Below are positions 53,274-61,401 of a stretch of DNA of 64,000 bases, one piece after another. The stretch lies in NCBI GenBank assembly GCA_020629715.1, contig JAHDCU010000008.1, positions 1 through 64,000 on the forward strand, read 5' to 3'. Both the position numbers and the translations under genes were made by a program. The notes beneath the pieces were generated by a model. The model searched no databases. It saw only the letters and a program-made list of their open reading frames with translations, and was not told where the DNA came from. This DNA is from Saprospiraceae bacterium. GTDB lineage: Bacteria; Bacteroidota; Bacteroidia; Chitinophagales; Saprospiraceae. The stretch's first letter is position 1. Every line of letters begins with the position of its first letter.

Positions 53274-54765
53274 ATGGAATTTTGAAATACCTACGCGGCA
53301 ATCTTACGTTGCCATCATTCTGATCATTTATAAGTTTTATAAAGTGGTCATTCGACAAGCATGGCCATTCATACTTCTCTTTTTGCTTAGGAGAAATTCG
53401 GAAGGGGTAGACTATTGGTTCTATATTTTAATCCTATTCGGTTTATTCAGTATGGGATTTGGTATCTGGTCCTTTTTTAAGTTCTATTTCTACATCGACG
53501 ATGACGAGCTTATTATCGAGAAAGGAATTTTCAAAAAAACTAAGATCAGCATCCCACTCGATCGAGTGCAAACGATCAATAAAGAGCAAAATCTCTTGCA
53601 TAGACTTCTTTCTGTGGTGAAGCTCAATATTGATACTGCAGGATCGGTAAAAAATGAATTTGAGCTGGATGCCATTTCTGAAGCCAAAGCAGATGCACTA
53701 CGTGATTTACTTCTTTCAAAGAAGCAAGAATTGGTAGTCTCAAATGAGGCTGAATATGAAGACTCGGTTGATCAGATAGTAGCCGTCGAGGAATCGGAAC
53801 CCATCATACAATTAGGATTTTTAGATTTGATCAAAGTCGGAGTAACGGAAAATCACTTTCGTTCTGCAGGATTGATCATACTTGCTATGTTTTGGATTTT
53901 TCAAAATCTTGAGCAAGCCGGTATAGAAGCTGAAGATTATGAAGGCAGAGTGCCAGAGGTAGACTGGAGTATGGGTTTTTATGCTATTCTATTCTTCGTA
54001 GCAATCTTTTTTGGTATTGCCTTTATGGTATCTCTTGTACGTACGGTATTGAGTTATTTTGATCTAAGTTTTTGGCGCCAAGGAGATGGATTTAAGGTAC
54101 GACACGGCTTATTCAATCGATCAGAATATTCAGCATTGGATCGCAAAATTCAGATCGTAGGATGGGAAAATACCTTACTCAATAAGCTATTTAGCATCCA
54201 TAAGCTTACGATGAAACAAGCTGCTAGCGTTGCTGTCAATGCTAAGAAGTCTATCAAAGTACCGGGAGTCAATCAGGCCCATATTGATGATGTATGTGAC
54301 TATTATTTTGGTCAATCTATCCATAAGGAAGAAACTTGGCATCAAGTCAATATTAGATACATGTATCGCAGTCTATTTTACAGTGTTCTGCTCGGCTTAG
54401 TTATCATTATAGCGGGTATACTGGCGAAACAACATCTCATTTGGATCGGGGGTGCTTTGCTTCTAGCACATTGGGTATATAGTTCTGTAGTAGGCTATCG
54501 CAAATTAAAATATCAACTCACAGATGAGCTATTACAGATCAGAGGCGGTAGATATGCCGATAAGAATAGTATTATTTGGACGCATAAGGTACAAGCCGTA
54601 CGCCTGATCAGGAGCCCATATCAGCTGAGGTATGGACTTGCTTCTCTCAAAATATATACAGCTTCAGGACCTTTGACGATTCCTTTTTTGGATTTGGATC
54701 GTGCAATATCTCTCAAAGACAAATTGCTATATCTGGTCGAATCGAGCCGCGAAGATTGGATGTAG
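53260..54765 (+). CDS. PH domain-containing membrane protein (YdbT-like)
   Basis: A 501-aa protein with about six membrane segments (roughly 24-44, 50-70, 205-222, 232-255, 368-385, 390-410) and three bacterial PH (bPH2) modules: IIEKGIFKKTKISIPLDRVQ, RSEYSALDRKIQIVGWENTLLNK (core DRKIQIVGWENTLL) and RGGRYADKNSIIWTHKVQ. It overlaps the 175-aa PH gene by 14 bp, the usual YdbS-YdbT pairing. Function in the family is not settled; the pair probably acts together in the membrane. Confidence 0.85.
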   Translation: MRKSEWNFEIPTRQSYVAIILIIYKFYKVVIRQAWPFILLFLLRRNSEGVDYWFYILILFGLFSMGFGIWSFFKFYFYIDDDELIIEKGIFKKTKISIPLDRVQTINKEQNLLHRLLSVVKLNIDTAGSVKNEFELDAISEAKADALRDLLLSKKQELVVSNEAEYEDSVDQIVAVEESEPIIQLGFLDLIKVGVTENHFRSAGLIILAMFWIFQNLEQAGIEAEDYEGRVPEVDWSMGFYAILFFVAIFFGIAFMVSLVRTVLSYFDLSFWRQGDGFKVRHGLFNRSEYSALDRKIQIVGWENTLLNKLFSIHKLTMKQAASVAVNAKKSIKVPGVNQAHIDDVCDYYFGQSIHKEETWHQVNIRYMYRSLFYSVLLGLVIIIAGILAKQHLIWIGGALLLAHWVYSSVVGYRKLKYQLTDELLQIRGGRYADKNSIIWTHKVQAVRLIRSPYQLRYGLASLKIYTASGPLTIPFLDLDRAISLKDKLLYLVESSREDWM

Positions 54766-54851
54766 TATTTCATATTTCAGACTCAAGATTTCTTGATATT
54801 TTGACTCTTACTAAGCGATATCTCATCTGTCTTCATCTGAATTTATGGTAT

Positions 54852-54883
54852 AAAAAAGAGGCTATCCCATGCGGAATAGCCTC
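54852..54883 (-). terminator. Terminator of the SulP/carbonic anhydrase operon
   Basis: GAGGCTATCCC (54858-54868) pairs with GGAATAGCCTC (54873-54883) with one mismatch; on the minus strand the hairpin is followed by a run of six T (complement of 54852-54857). It lies 58 bp after the carbonic anhydrase stop. Confidence 0.85.
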
Positions 54884-54940
54884 CAATGCATTTATTTGTT
54901 AAGTGAAATATTGATACTAAGCAGTATCCTATTTCTTTAC

Positions 54941-55576
54941 TTAGAGAAAATTAACCTTACCAGTCTCTACATCATAGACAGCACCTACGATTTTGATATC
55001 CTGATTAGCTTCTTTTTCCTTTAGTGTAGGCGATTGATTTTTGATATCTTCTATTACGTTTCGGACATTTTCATGTACTACGTTATTGACTAGTTCTTTA
55101 TCTGCAGATGTTCTCTCCGTACCTTGATGTAAGCACTTTTGTACAGAGGACTCAAACTTGGTCAATAGATGATTTAGACTGGTCATCCCTAATTTATTAA
55201 CTGCTGCAGCGTCAATAGCGCCTTTGATAGCTCCACAATGCGTATGTCCAAGTACTACGATAAGTTTAGATCCCGCTACGTTTATTCCGTATTCGATAGA
55301 TCCTAGTAGATCAGGATTGACACAGTTTCCAGCTACTCTGGCTGAGAAAATATCTCCAATTCCCTGATCAAAAACAATCTCCGCAGGTACTCGACTGTCT
55401 ATACAACTTAGTACTACGGCAAATGGCCATTGTCCACCACCAGTTTCAGATACTTGCTGTAACAAATCTCTATTATGCTGTTTTTTATCTAAAAACCTCT
55501 GATTACCCTCTTGTAGTAAATTGAGAGCATCCTGAGGACGTAATTCTGCTTGCGTATGGGCGTTTTGTGCTTTCAT
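54941..55576 (-). CDS. Beta-carbonic anhydrase
   Basis: A 211-aa zinc enzyme that interconverts CO2 and bicarbonate. Zinc ligands are C58 (SCIDSRVP), H111 and C114 (LGHTHCGAIKGA), with D60 and R62 as the catalytic dyad. The length is normal and no signal peptide is seen, so it is cytoplasmic. It lies 25 bp downstream of a SulP transporter on the same strand, so the pair likely supplies and converts bicarbonate. Confidence 0.95.
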   Translation of the reverse strand: MKAQNAHTQAELRPQDALNLLQEGNQRFLDKKQHNRDLLQQVSETGGGQWPFAVVLSCIDSRVPAEIVFDQGIGDIFSARVAGNCVNPDLLGSIEYGINVAGSKLIVVLGHTHCGAIKGAIDAAAVNKLGMTSLNHLLTKFESSVQKCLHQGTERTSADKELVNNVVHENVRNVIEDIKNQSPTLKEKEANQDIKIVGAVYDVETGKVNFL

Positions 55577-55601
55577 AGATATTTATTTAATGTGACGTTT
55601 T

Positions 55602-57212
55602 TTAAGCTGTTTTCTTTAATAATTCGACATAGCTAGACGGATTTTCTACGGTCCCTCCAGAATACAAGAGTTTTACATTGATGTGTTTCTCTTCCGCCTG
55701 AATCGTGAAATCTTCTAATATCTCAATGATGTCATGATCGAGATATAGAGTATTTCTGAGATCCAACTCAAGATTACTGTGCATTGGAAGGTTATCTAAT
55801 TCTCTAGAAATAGCGGCCTTGTTGAAGAAGGTTACTTCTTCGGCTAAAGTCATCTTAACATTTTTATGATCTACATCAGGATCTTCTTTGTGTAGAAAAT
55901 GAGAGTTTTGGTAGCTCTTGATCAAGATAATAAAGATTCCTACTGCAAGTCCTAAACCTATTCCCACTAATAAATCAGTAAAAACGATACCAATAACAGT
56001 CACCATAAATGGGATAAATTGCATCCAACCTTGATTGTATATTTTCTTAAACAATGCTGGATTGGCTAATTTCCAACCGACAATGAAAAGCACTGCAGCT
56101 AATACAGAGAGTGGAATTTTGTTAAGCAATGTTGGAATTAAAACAACGGCAAATAATAAAAAGAAACCGTGAATAATGGCTGACATTTTTGTCCTTCCTC
56201 CTGATTGGATATTTGCCGAGCTTCTAACGATCACTTGAGTGATCGGTAAACCTCCGATGAGACCAGATACTATATTACCAGTTCCTTGTGCTAGAAGCTC
56301 TCGATTTGTTGGTGTAATATTTTTATGAGGATCAAGCTTGTCTGTTGCTTCCACACATAGTAGCGTCTCCAAACTAGCAACCAAAGCAAGTGTAAATGCA
56401 GTTATCCAAACGGCAGGATCTCCGATGGCACTAAAAGCAGGAAAACTAAACTGCCCTAAGAAAGAATCAAAATTATCAGGTACAGGAACACTTACAAGGT
56501 GATCTGTACTGATGCCAAAAGTTTCATTTGAGGCAGTTAATATATAGTAAACAATACCAACTACAACAGCTACAAGAGGACCCTGAACTAGTTGAAAAAA
56601 CTTACCCTTCTTGGATAGTACATTACTCCAAAGTAACAAAATGGCTAGAGATATGAATCCAATAAGCGTAGCACCGATACTGATGTTACCAAAAGCATCC
56701 AGGATCCCTGAGAATGTATTTCCTCCGTCTACTTGATTGAATGCGAAATCACCCTCTGGATCTGAATCGTAACCAAAGAAATGTGGAATTTGCTTAAGTA
56801 TGATGATAATACCAATACCAGTCAGCATTCCTCTAATCACGGATGAAGGGAAAAAATAACCAATGATACCGAAACGGAGTATCCCAAATATTAATTGAAT
56901 TATTCCTCCTAATACAACGGCAACAAGAAATACCTTAAAGCCTTCATTGTAGCCACCGTAGGTGTCTGCAAAATCATTAATGGCCAAGAAAACTATAGCC
57001 GCTAATCCAGCAGCTGGACCACTTACTCCTATACTTGATCCGCTCAAAGCGCCAACAACAATACCACCTACGATACCTGCTATTAATCCAGAAAATAATG
57101 GTGCCCCACTAGCTAGAGCAATACCCAAACACAATGGTAGGGCAACGAAAAAAACGACTATACTAGATGGAAGGTCGTTCTTCAAATATGAAAAAACATT
57201 TTTATCGTGCAC
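55602..57212 (-). CDS. SulP-family anion (bicarbonate) transporter
   Basis: A 536-aa membrane transporter with about 12-14 segments and a C-terminal STAS domain (about 450-530; ELDLRNTLYLDHDIIEILEDF). The family signature region SVFFVALPLCLGIALASGAP is present at the N-terminus (short core LPLCLGIALASG), as is GSSIGVSGPAAGL. Because carbonic anhydrase follows on the same transcript, bicarbonate is the likely substrate rather than sulfate. It has no close upstream gene on its strand. Confidence 0.92.
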   Translation of the reverse strand: MHDKNVFSYLKNDLPSSIVVFFVALPLCLGIALASGAPLFSGLIAGIVGGIVVGALSGSSIGVSGPAAGLAAIVFLAINDFADTYGGYNEGFKVFLVAVVLGGIIQLIFGILRFGIIGYFFPSSVIRGMLTGIGIIIILKQIPHFFGYDSDPEGDFAFNQVDGGNTFSGILDAFGNISIGATLIGFISLAILLLWSNVLSKKGKFFQLVQGPLVAVVVGIVYYILTASNETFGISTDHLVSVPVPDNFDSFLGQFSFPAFSAIGDPAVWITAFTLALVASLETLLCVEATDKLDPHKNITPTNRELLAQGTGNIVSGLIGGLPITQVIVRSSANIQSGGRTKMSAIIHGFFLLFAVVLIPTLLNKIPLSVLAAVLFIVGWKLANPALFKKIYNQGWMQFIPFMVTVIGIVFTDLLVGIGLGLAVGIFIILIKSYQNSHFLHKEDPDVDHKNVKMTLAEEVTFFNKAAISRELDNLPMHSNLELDLRNTLYLDHDIIEILEDFTIQAEEKHINVKLLYSGGTVENPSSYVELLKKTA

Positions 57213-57274
57213 GATATAATAATTTTAGATTATCCAAAAGTTGGTTCAAAAAAGAAAAATAATTGTAAAAATCG

Positions 57275-57574
57275 TTAAACACGATCTGGCGGGGGGACAA
57301 TGATATAGGGTTCGTAATCATCGATAAGAGGTAATTCTGTTTCGTTAGGGGTAGATGCTATACCTAATATAATATTATCAATGCTACGAAATCTATTTGA
57401 TTGATCTATTTGATCTTTTTCTGCTTTATCATTCTCAGCTTCGTATTCTATCGACGCTTCAACTGTATACGATTCTATAAACGGTGCTACAGATTCTATG
57501 ACAACGCTCAATAAGCATAGTATTGTAAAAAGATGCAATATGTTATTACGTATACACATAAAAAGGTAAAACAT
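57275..57574 (-). CDS. Small hypothetical exported or anchored protein
   Basis: A 99-aa ORF with one hydrophobic segment at about 10-30 (the start may be M6) followed by an acidic, Asp/Glu-rich region and a short Pro tail (YIIVPPPDRV). It could be an anchored or exported peptide. No family is recognised. It stands alone on its strand between the SulP and patatin genes. Confidence 0.5.
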   Translation of the reverse strand: MFYLFMCIRNNILHLFTILCLLSVVIESVAPFIESYTVEASIEYEAENDKAEKDQIDQSNRFRSIDNIILGIASTPNETELPLIDDYEPYIIVPPPDRV

Positions 57575-57617
57575 GCAACTGCAATAGTAGTTCTATCAAA
57601 TCATAAATATTTCTTTG

Positions 57618-58502
57618 CTAAAATCGAGATTTTGCATGTTCATATCCTTCTTCCCACCACTTTTTCATAATGACAGGATCAAAATAAAAAGAGTATTTCG
57701 TTAGCAGAGTTGGCGTAAATATAAATTTGATTTTGACCTGATCGTTGTAAATACTTTCTAGGTGCCCAATATGTACATCATCATAGGCGATCTGTGCCAA
57801 AGCAAATTGTAGCGTTTGAGTTAGCACATCAAATGCGTTGCGACTTTTATTTTTATTGGGTTTCATGTGACGAGGTTTGAGTACGATGACGTCTATCTCA
57901 GTAGCACCAATGTCAATCGCCTCTTGTATAGGTATGTAGTTGCCAAATCCACCGTCGGCATAGTCATAGCCATTTTTTTCAACCAAACTCATGAAAGGTA
58001 CAAAGCTACTGGATGCCCACATCCAATCACAAAAGTCTTTATAGCCATACTCATGCAGGTATTTGTACTCTACTCGGGTGGTACTTAAGTTGGATACCGT
58101 TACGATGACTTTTTTATCACTTGACTTTATGCGTTCAAAGTCTTTTTTTGATAATACTCGTTCTATGGTTTTTCTCAGATTTTTAGTTTCACCAAAGGTC
58201 TTTTTGCCTTTGAGAAACATCCTTAGCGTATTGAAATGATTGATAGAAGTTTTGAGCTCACCATCAGGCATTTTTTTTACCACGAAAGGATTGATATTGT
58301 AGATGTCTCGAGGTTTTACATTGGTATAGGCTCTTTTTAATTTTGCCACCTCACCTATAGATAAAAGTGGTACTAGCAGACTACCAGTAGATGTCCCTAT
58401 GAAAATGTCGTAATCTCTTTCGGCTTCATTGATCAAAAAATCTGCTGCTCCACCAGCAAATGCTCCTTTACTTCCACCACCAGATATAACAAGTGCTCTC
58501 AT
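57618..58502 (-). CDS. Patatin-like phospholipase
   Basis: A 294-aa lipid hydrolase. The oxyanion hole is GGGSKGAF, the nucleophile is Ser38 in IGTSTGS, and Asp183 in YADGGFGNY completes the Ser-Asp dyad. No signal peptide or barrel is present, so it is cytoplasmic or membrane-associated. It stands alone on its strand. Some patatins act in anti-phage systems, but nothing nearby supports that here. Confidence 0.92.
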   Translation of the reverse strand: MRALVISGGGSKGAFAGGAADFLINEAERDYDIFIGTSTGSLLVPLLSIGEVAKLKRAYTNVKPRDIYNINPFVVKKMPDGELKTSINHFNTLRMFLKGKKTFGETKNLRKTIERVLSKKDFERIKSSDKKVIVTVSNLSTTRVEYKYLHEYGYKDFCDWMWASSSFVPFMSLVEKNGYDYADGGFGNYIPIQEAIDIGATEIDVIVLKPRHMKPNKNKSRNAFDVLTQTLQFALAQIAYDDVHIGHLESIYNDQVKIKFIFTPTLLTKYSFYFDPVIMKKWWEEGYEHAKSRF

Positions 58503-58615
58503 GGTTTAAAAATATAAGAATATCATTAAACCTTCAGATCTACAACACTCTTTATGACTTAGTACAATCATTTAGTTATTTTTGATTGTATATTCTACAC
58601 ATAACCCCAAACCTT

Positions 58616-60934
58616 ATGTCAGAAAGTAACAAAAAAACATTCTTTGATGAGATGATGGATCGGAGGTTTTTCCCTTATCTCGCGACATACATTGGTGTAA
58701 GCTGGGGTCTTTTACAATTTCTCATTTTTGCAGTACCAAGATATGGCTGGGACTCCAGTGTCATAGATCGTTTTTTGATGTTTTCAGCAATTTTATTGCC
58801 TGTAGTCTGCATCTTTATTTATAATCATGGTAAACCGGGACCGGATAAATGGTTGTCGTATGAAAAATGGCTAGTGCCACTATCAGTCGTTGTGGCTCTT
58901 GGAAGTGCTACTTTTTTCATAAACTCTGATGTGCCTGAAGATTCAGAACCAGATAGTAGCACGATCACATTTACATCCGATGATGGTGAGACGCTATCTA
59001 GGCAAGTACCTAATGTGAGGTATTCCAAACGGCTAGTATTGTTTCCGCTAGAAAATAAGTCTGGACAAAAAGATTTGGAGTGGTTGAGAATAGGGTTTAG
59101 CGTATTACTGGATAATGATCTAGAGCAGGATATGAGAGTTGCTAGCAGCAGCCCTCTTGGATTAAATTATGAGTATGGTGACTATAAACATACACTTGAA
59201 GATGATATAAGTACAGGTACAAAAATCAAAATTTCAAGGGATAATTATAGTGATTATTACGTAGACGGCAGTTTTGATTTTATGGACGATAAATATGAAG
59301 TACAATTTGATGTAAAAAATGCGAAGGATGGTAAAGATTTCTTTTCCAAAACATACAATGCCACAGATATTTATGCGATAGTGGATAACTTTTCAAAAGA
59401 CCTCAGCGAAAATCTTTTTTCCAAAGAGTTTTTTGAAGACAGAGATCTTACTGATCTACCTATAAATGAACTGATCTCAAGTAAACCAAAAGTAGTAGAA
59501 AAATATATTGAATCCAATATTCTTGCTAACCGAACCGAAACCCATAGTGAAGCTTTAAAGGAAATAGAAGAAGCATTGGTGATGGATGAATCATGTGCTC
59601 CATGCTTTTTCACAAAATCAATGCTACTCAATGGTATGCAGCGTAGAGAAGAAAGCCTTGCAGCCATGGATCAAGCTCTTGATATTTCACAGAGCCTGCC
59701 AGAGCGATCACGTATGGATTTGAGGTGGTATGCATACCAGCTTAATCAAAATATGGATAAGGCAATACGCCTTGCAGAGACCTGGTCTAAGCTATATCCA
59801 CATGATCAAAGACCGTATGATAGATTGTTTTCTCTATTCTCCATGTTACAGGATAAGGCAAGATCTATGGATGTAGTGCAAGCTGCTATCGATAATGGTC
59901 ACAAGGGCAAGTTTTTGACTAGAATAGCAGATCTTCATATAGATAAAGAGGAGTTTGATGAGGCGGAGCAATATTTATCTGAGTTTAAAGATTTATATCC
60001 TAGTAAGAGTAAAGAGAGCTCCTTGTTGGCAAAAATATTAATCAAACAGGGAAAGCTTAAGGAGGCTATAGAGTTTTATGATGAGCAGGAAATAGTCAAC
60101 GGAGAGACTAGTCAGTTGGCTATGCAAAAGGCAAATGTTTATGATAAAATTGGAGCATTTGATAAAGCAGAGGACGAATTGAATCGGGCTCTAAAATTAT
60201 GTAAGCAGATACCAGATTCTTTGCAGGTAATGGCTACCATGAGATTGCATAATATTGCACAGGGGAAGGTAAGCCGCTCCATGGAGATTTATGCAGAATC
60301 TGAGGCGCTCGCCAAAAAGATAATGCCAGAGATCACGGTCAATGCTACATACTTTTTAGGTTCTAGTGGTGAGTATATGTTCGTAGATCGTATTCCAGAA
60401 TGGAAAGAAGAAGGATATCGACGCTTTCCAGGAGATGATATGCAATCTTCATTGATGCGAAGTTTTATAGATCATTTCAGCGCTATATATACAGGTGATT
60501 TAGAATTGTATCAAGCATCTAGACCCAAAGTGGAGCCTATATTAAAATCTACGATCGGAGAGGCCTATAGTATTTATACGGATGGAGTAGAACATAAAAT
60601 GCAAGGCAATTATGATGATGCAATTTCCAAGTTCAAAGAATATCTTGACCTTACAGATGGTGATTATTCGCAGATGTATGATATGCTTACACAATCCTAT
60701 TTACTGAACGGTGAACCTGATAAATGTGTGGAATATGTACAGAAGATCTTAAAATCTGACCCGAGCAATCAAACTTATTTATGGGAAGCGATACAGGGCT
60801 ATGATGCACTTGGCGACAAAAATAGGGTAGAAGAGTATGTCGAGAGATTAGATAAAGTATTGATCAATGCAGATCCTGATTTTACCACTAAAGTGAAATT
60901 AGAAAAATTCAAATCTGAGCAACTGCCAACCTAA
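58616..60934 (+). CDS. TM-anchored TPR protein
   Basis: A 772-aa protein from the ATG at 58616 (the frame opens at a TTG at 58586). Three membrane segments lie at about 20-42, 50-70 and 85-105, then a TolB-like stretch (VLFPLENKSGQKDLEWLRIGFSVLLDNDL, core PLENKSGQ) and a long series of tetratricopeptide repeats (about 280-760; EEALVMDESCAPCFFTKSMLL, YDKIGAFDKAEDELNRALKL). The N-terminus resembles proteins often called adenylate cyclase-type TPR proteins in Bacteroidota, but no cyclase domain is present. It is divergent from the patatin gene and precedes a TonB-C protein by 7 bp. Confidence 0.8.
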   Translation: MSESNKKTFFDEMMDRRFFPYLATYIGVSWGLLQFLIFAVPRYGWDSSVIDRFLMFSAILLPVVCIFIYNHGKPGPDKWLSYEKWLVPLSVVVALGSATFFINSDVPEDSEPDSSTITFTSDDGETLSRQVPNVRYSKRLVLFPLENKSGQKDLEWLRIGFSVLLDNDLEQDMRVASSSPLGLNYEYGDYKHTLEDDISTGTKIKISRDNYSDYYVDGSFDFMDDKYEVQFDVKNAKDGKDFFSKTYNATDIYAIVDNFSKDLSENLFSKEFFEDRDLTDLPINELISSKPKVVEKYIESNILANRTETHSEALKEIEEALVMDESCAPCFFTKSMLLNGMQRREESLAAMDQALDISQSLPERSRMDLRWYAYQLNQNMDKAIRLAETWSKLYPHDQRPYDRLFSLFSMLQDKARSMDVVQAAIDNGHKGKFLTRIADLHIDKEEFDEAEQYLSEFKDLYPSKSKESSLLAKILIKQGKLKEAIEFYDEQEIVNGETSQLAMQKANVYDKIGAFDKAEDELNRALKLCKQIPDSLQVMATMRLHNIAQGKVSRSMEIYAESEALAKKIMPEITVNATYFLGSSGEYMFVDRIPEWKEEGYRRFPGDDMQSSLMRSFIDHFSAIYTGDLELYQASRPKVEPILKSTIGEAYSIYTDGVEHKMQGNYDDAISKFKEYLDLTDGDYSQMYDMLTQSYLLNGEPDKCVEYVQKILKSDPSNQTYLWEAIQGYDALGDKNRVEEYVERLDKVLINADPDFTTKVKLEKFKSEQLPT

Positions 60935-60941
60935 GATCGTA

Positions 60942-61400
60942 ATGACTCGAAAGAAAGAGACCAAACTTATCAAAAAGCCAGTGTATGAAGGAGGTATGAA
61001 GGCTATGCGGACATTTGTAAAAAAGCATTTAAAATATCCTAAAGAAGCGCTAGAACAAAAAGTAGAAGGCACAGTAAGTGTATTTTATGAAATCAATCAT
61101 CATGGCGATGTGATCAATACCAGAGTACAGTCAGGAATAGGCTATGGTTGCGATGAGGAAGCTCAACGCATCGTTAGATTATTCAAATTTGAAATTGATG
61201 ACCTTCCTTACCGCAGAAAAGTAAAATTCAATAAAACCATACGCATCCATTTCAGACTACCTAAGAAAATTACCAAGAAAACCGAGTTACCTCCAAAACC
61301 TTCTATTAAGAATACCTATTCCTATACCATATCCACAACCAAGGAGAAACCTGCTGAAAAATCGAAGTCCAAAACCTTTAGTTACACCATTAGCTACTAG
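60942..61400 (+). CDS. TonB C-terminal domain protein without a membrane anchor
   Basis: A 152-aa protein. Residues about 15-108 form a TonB C-terminal fold (YEGGMKAMRTFVKKHLKYP at its start, VEGTVSVFYEINHHGDV, then EAQRIVRLFKF). The usual N-terminal membrane helix and Pro-rich linker are missing. The C-terminal 40 residues are basic with two copies of the peptide YSYTIS/FSYTIS. It lies 7 bp after the TPR gene and 1 bp before the DUF5916 gene, so all three are probably co-transcribed. It may be a soluble TonB relative; the lack of an anchor is odd. Confidence 0.75.
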   Translation: MTRKKETKLIKKPVYEGGMKAMRTFVKKHLKYPKEALEQKVEGTVSVFYEINHHGDVINTRVQSGIGYGCDEEAQRIVRLFKFEIDDLPYRRKVKFNKTIRIHFRLPKKITKKTELPPKPSIKNTYSYTISTTKEKPAEKSKSKTFSYTISY

Positions 61401-61401
61401 T

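Noticed and set aside
57618-58502. Patatin as part of an anti-phage (CBASS-like) system
   Set aside because: No cyclase or other defence gene is adjacent; it lies in ordinary chromosome beside housekeeping-type genes.
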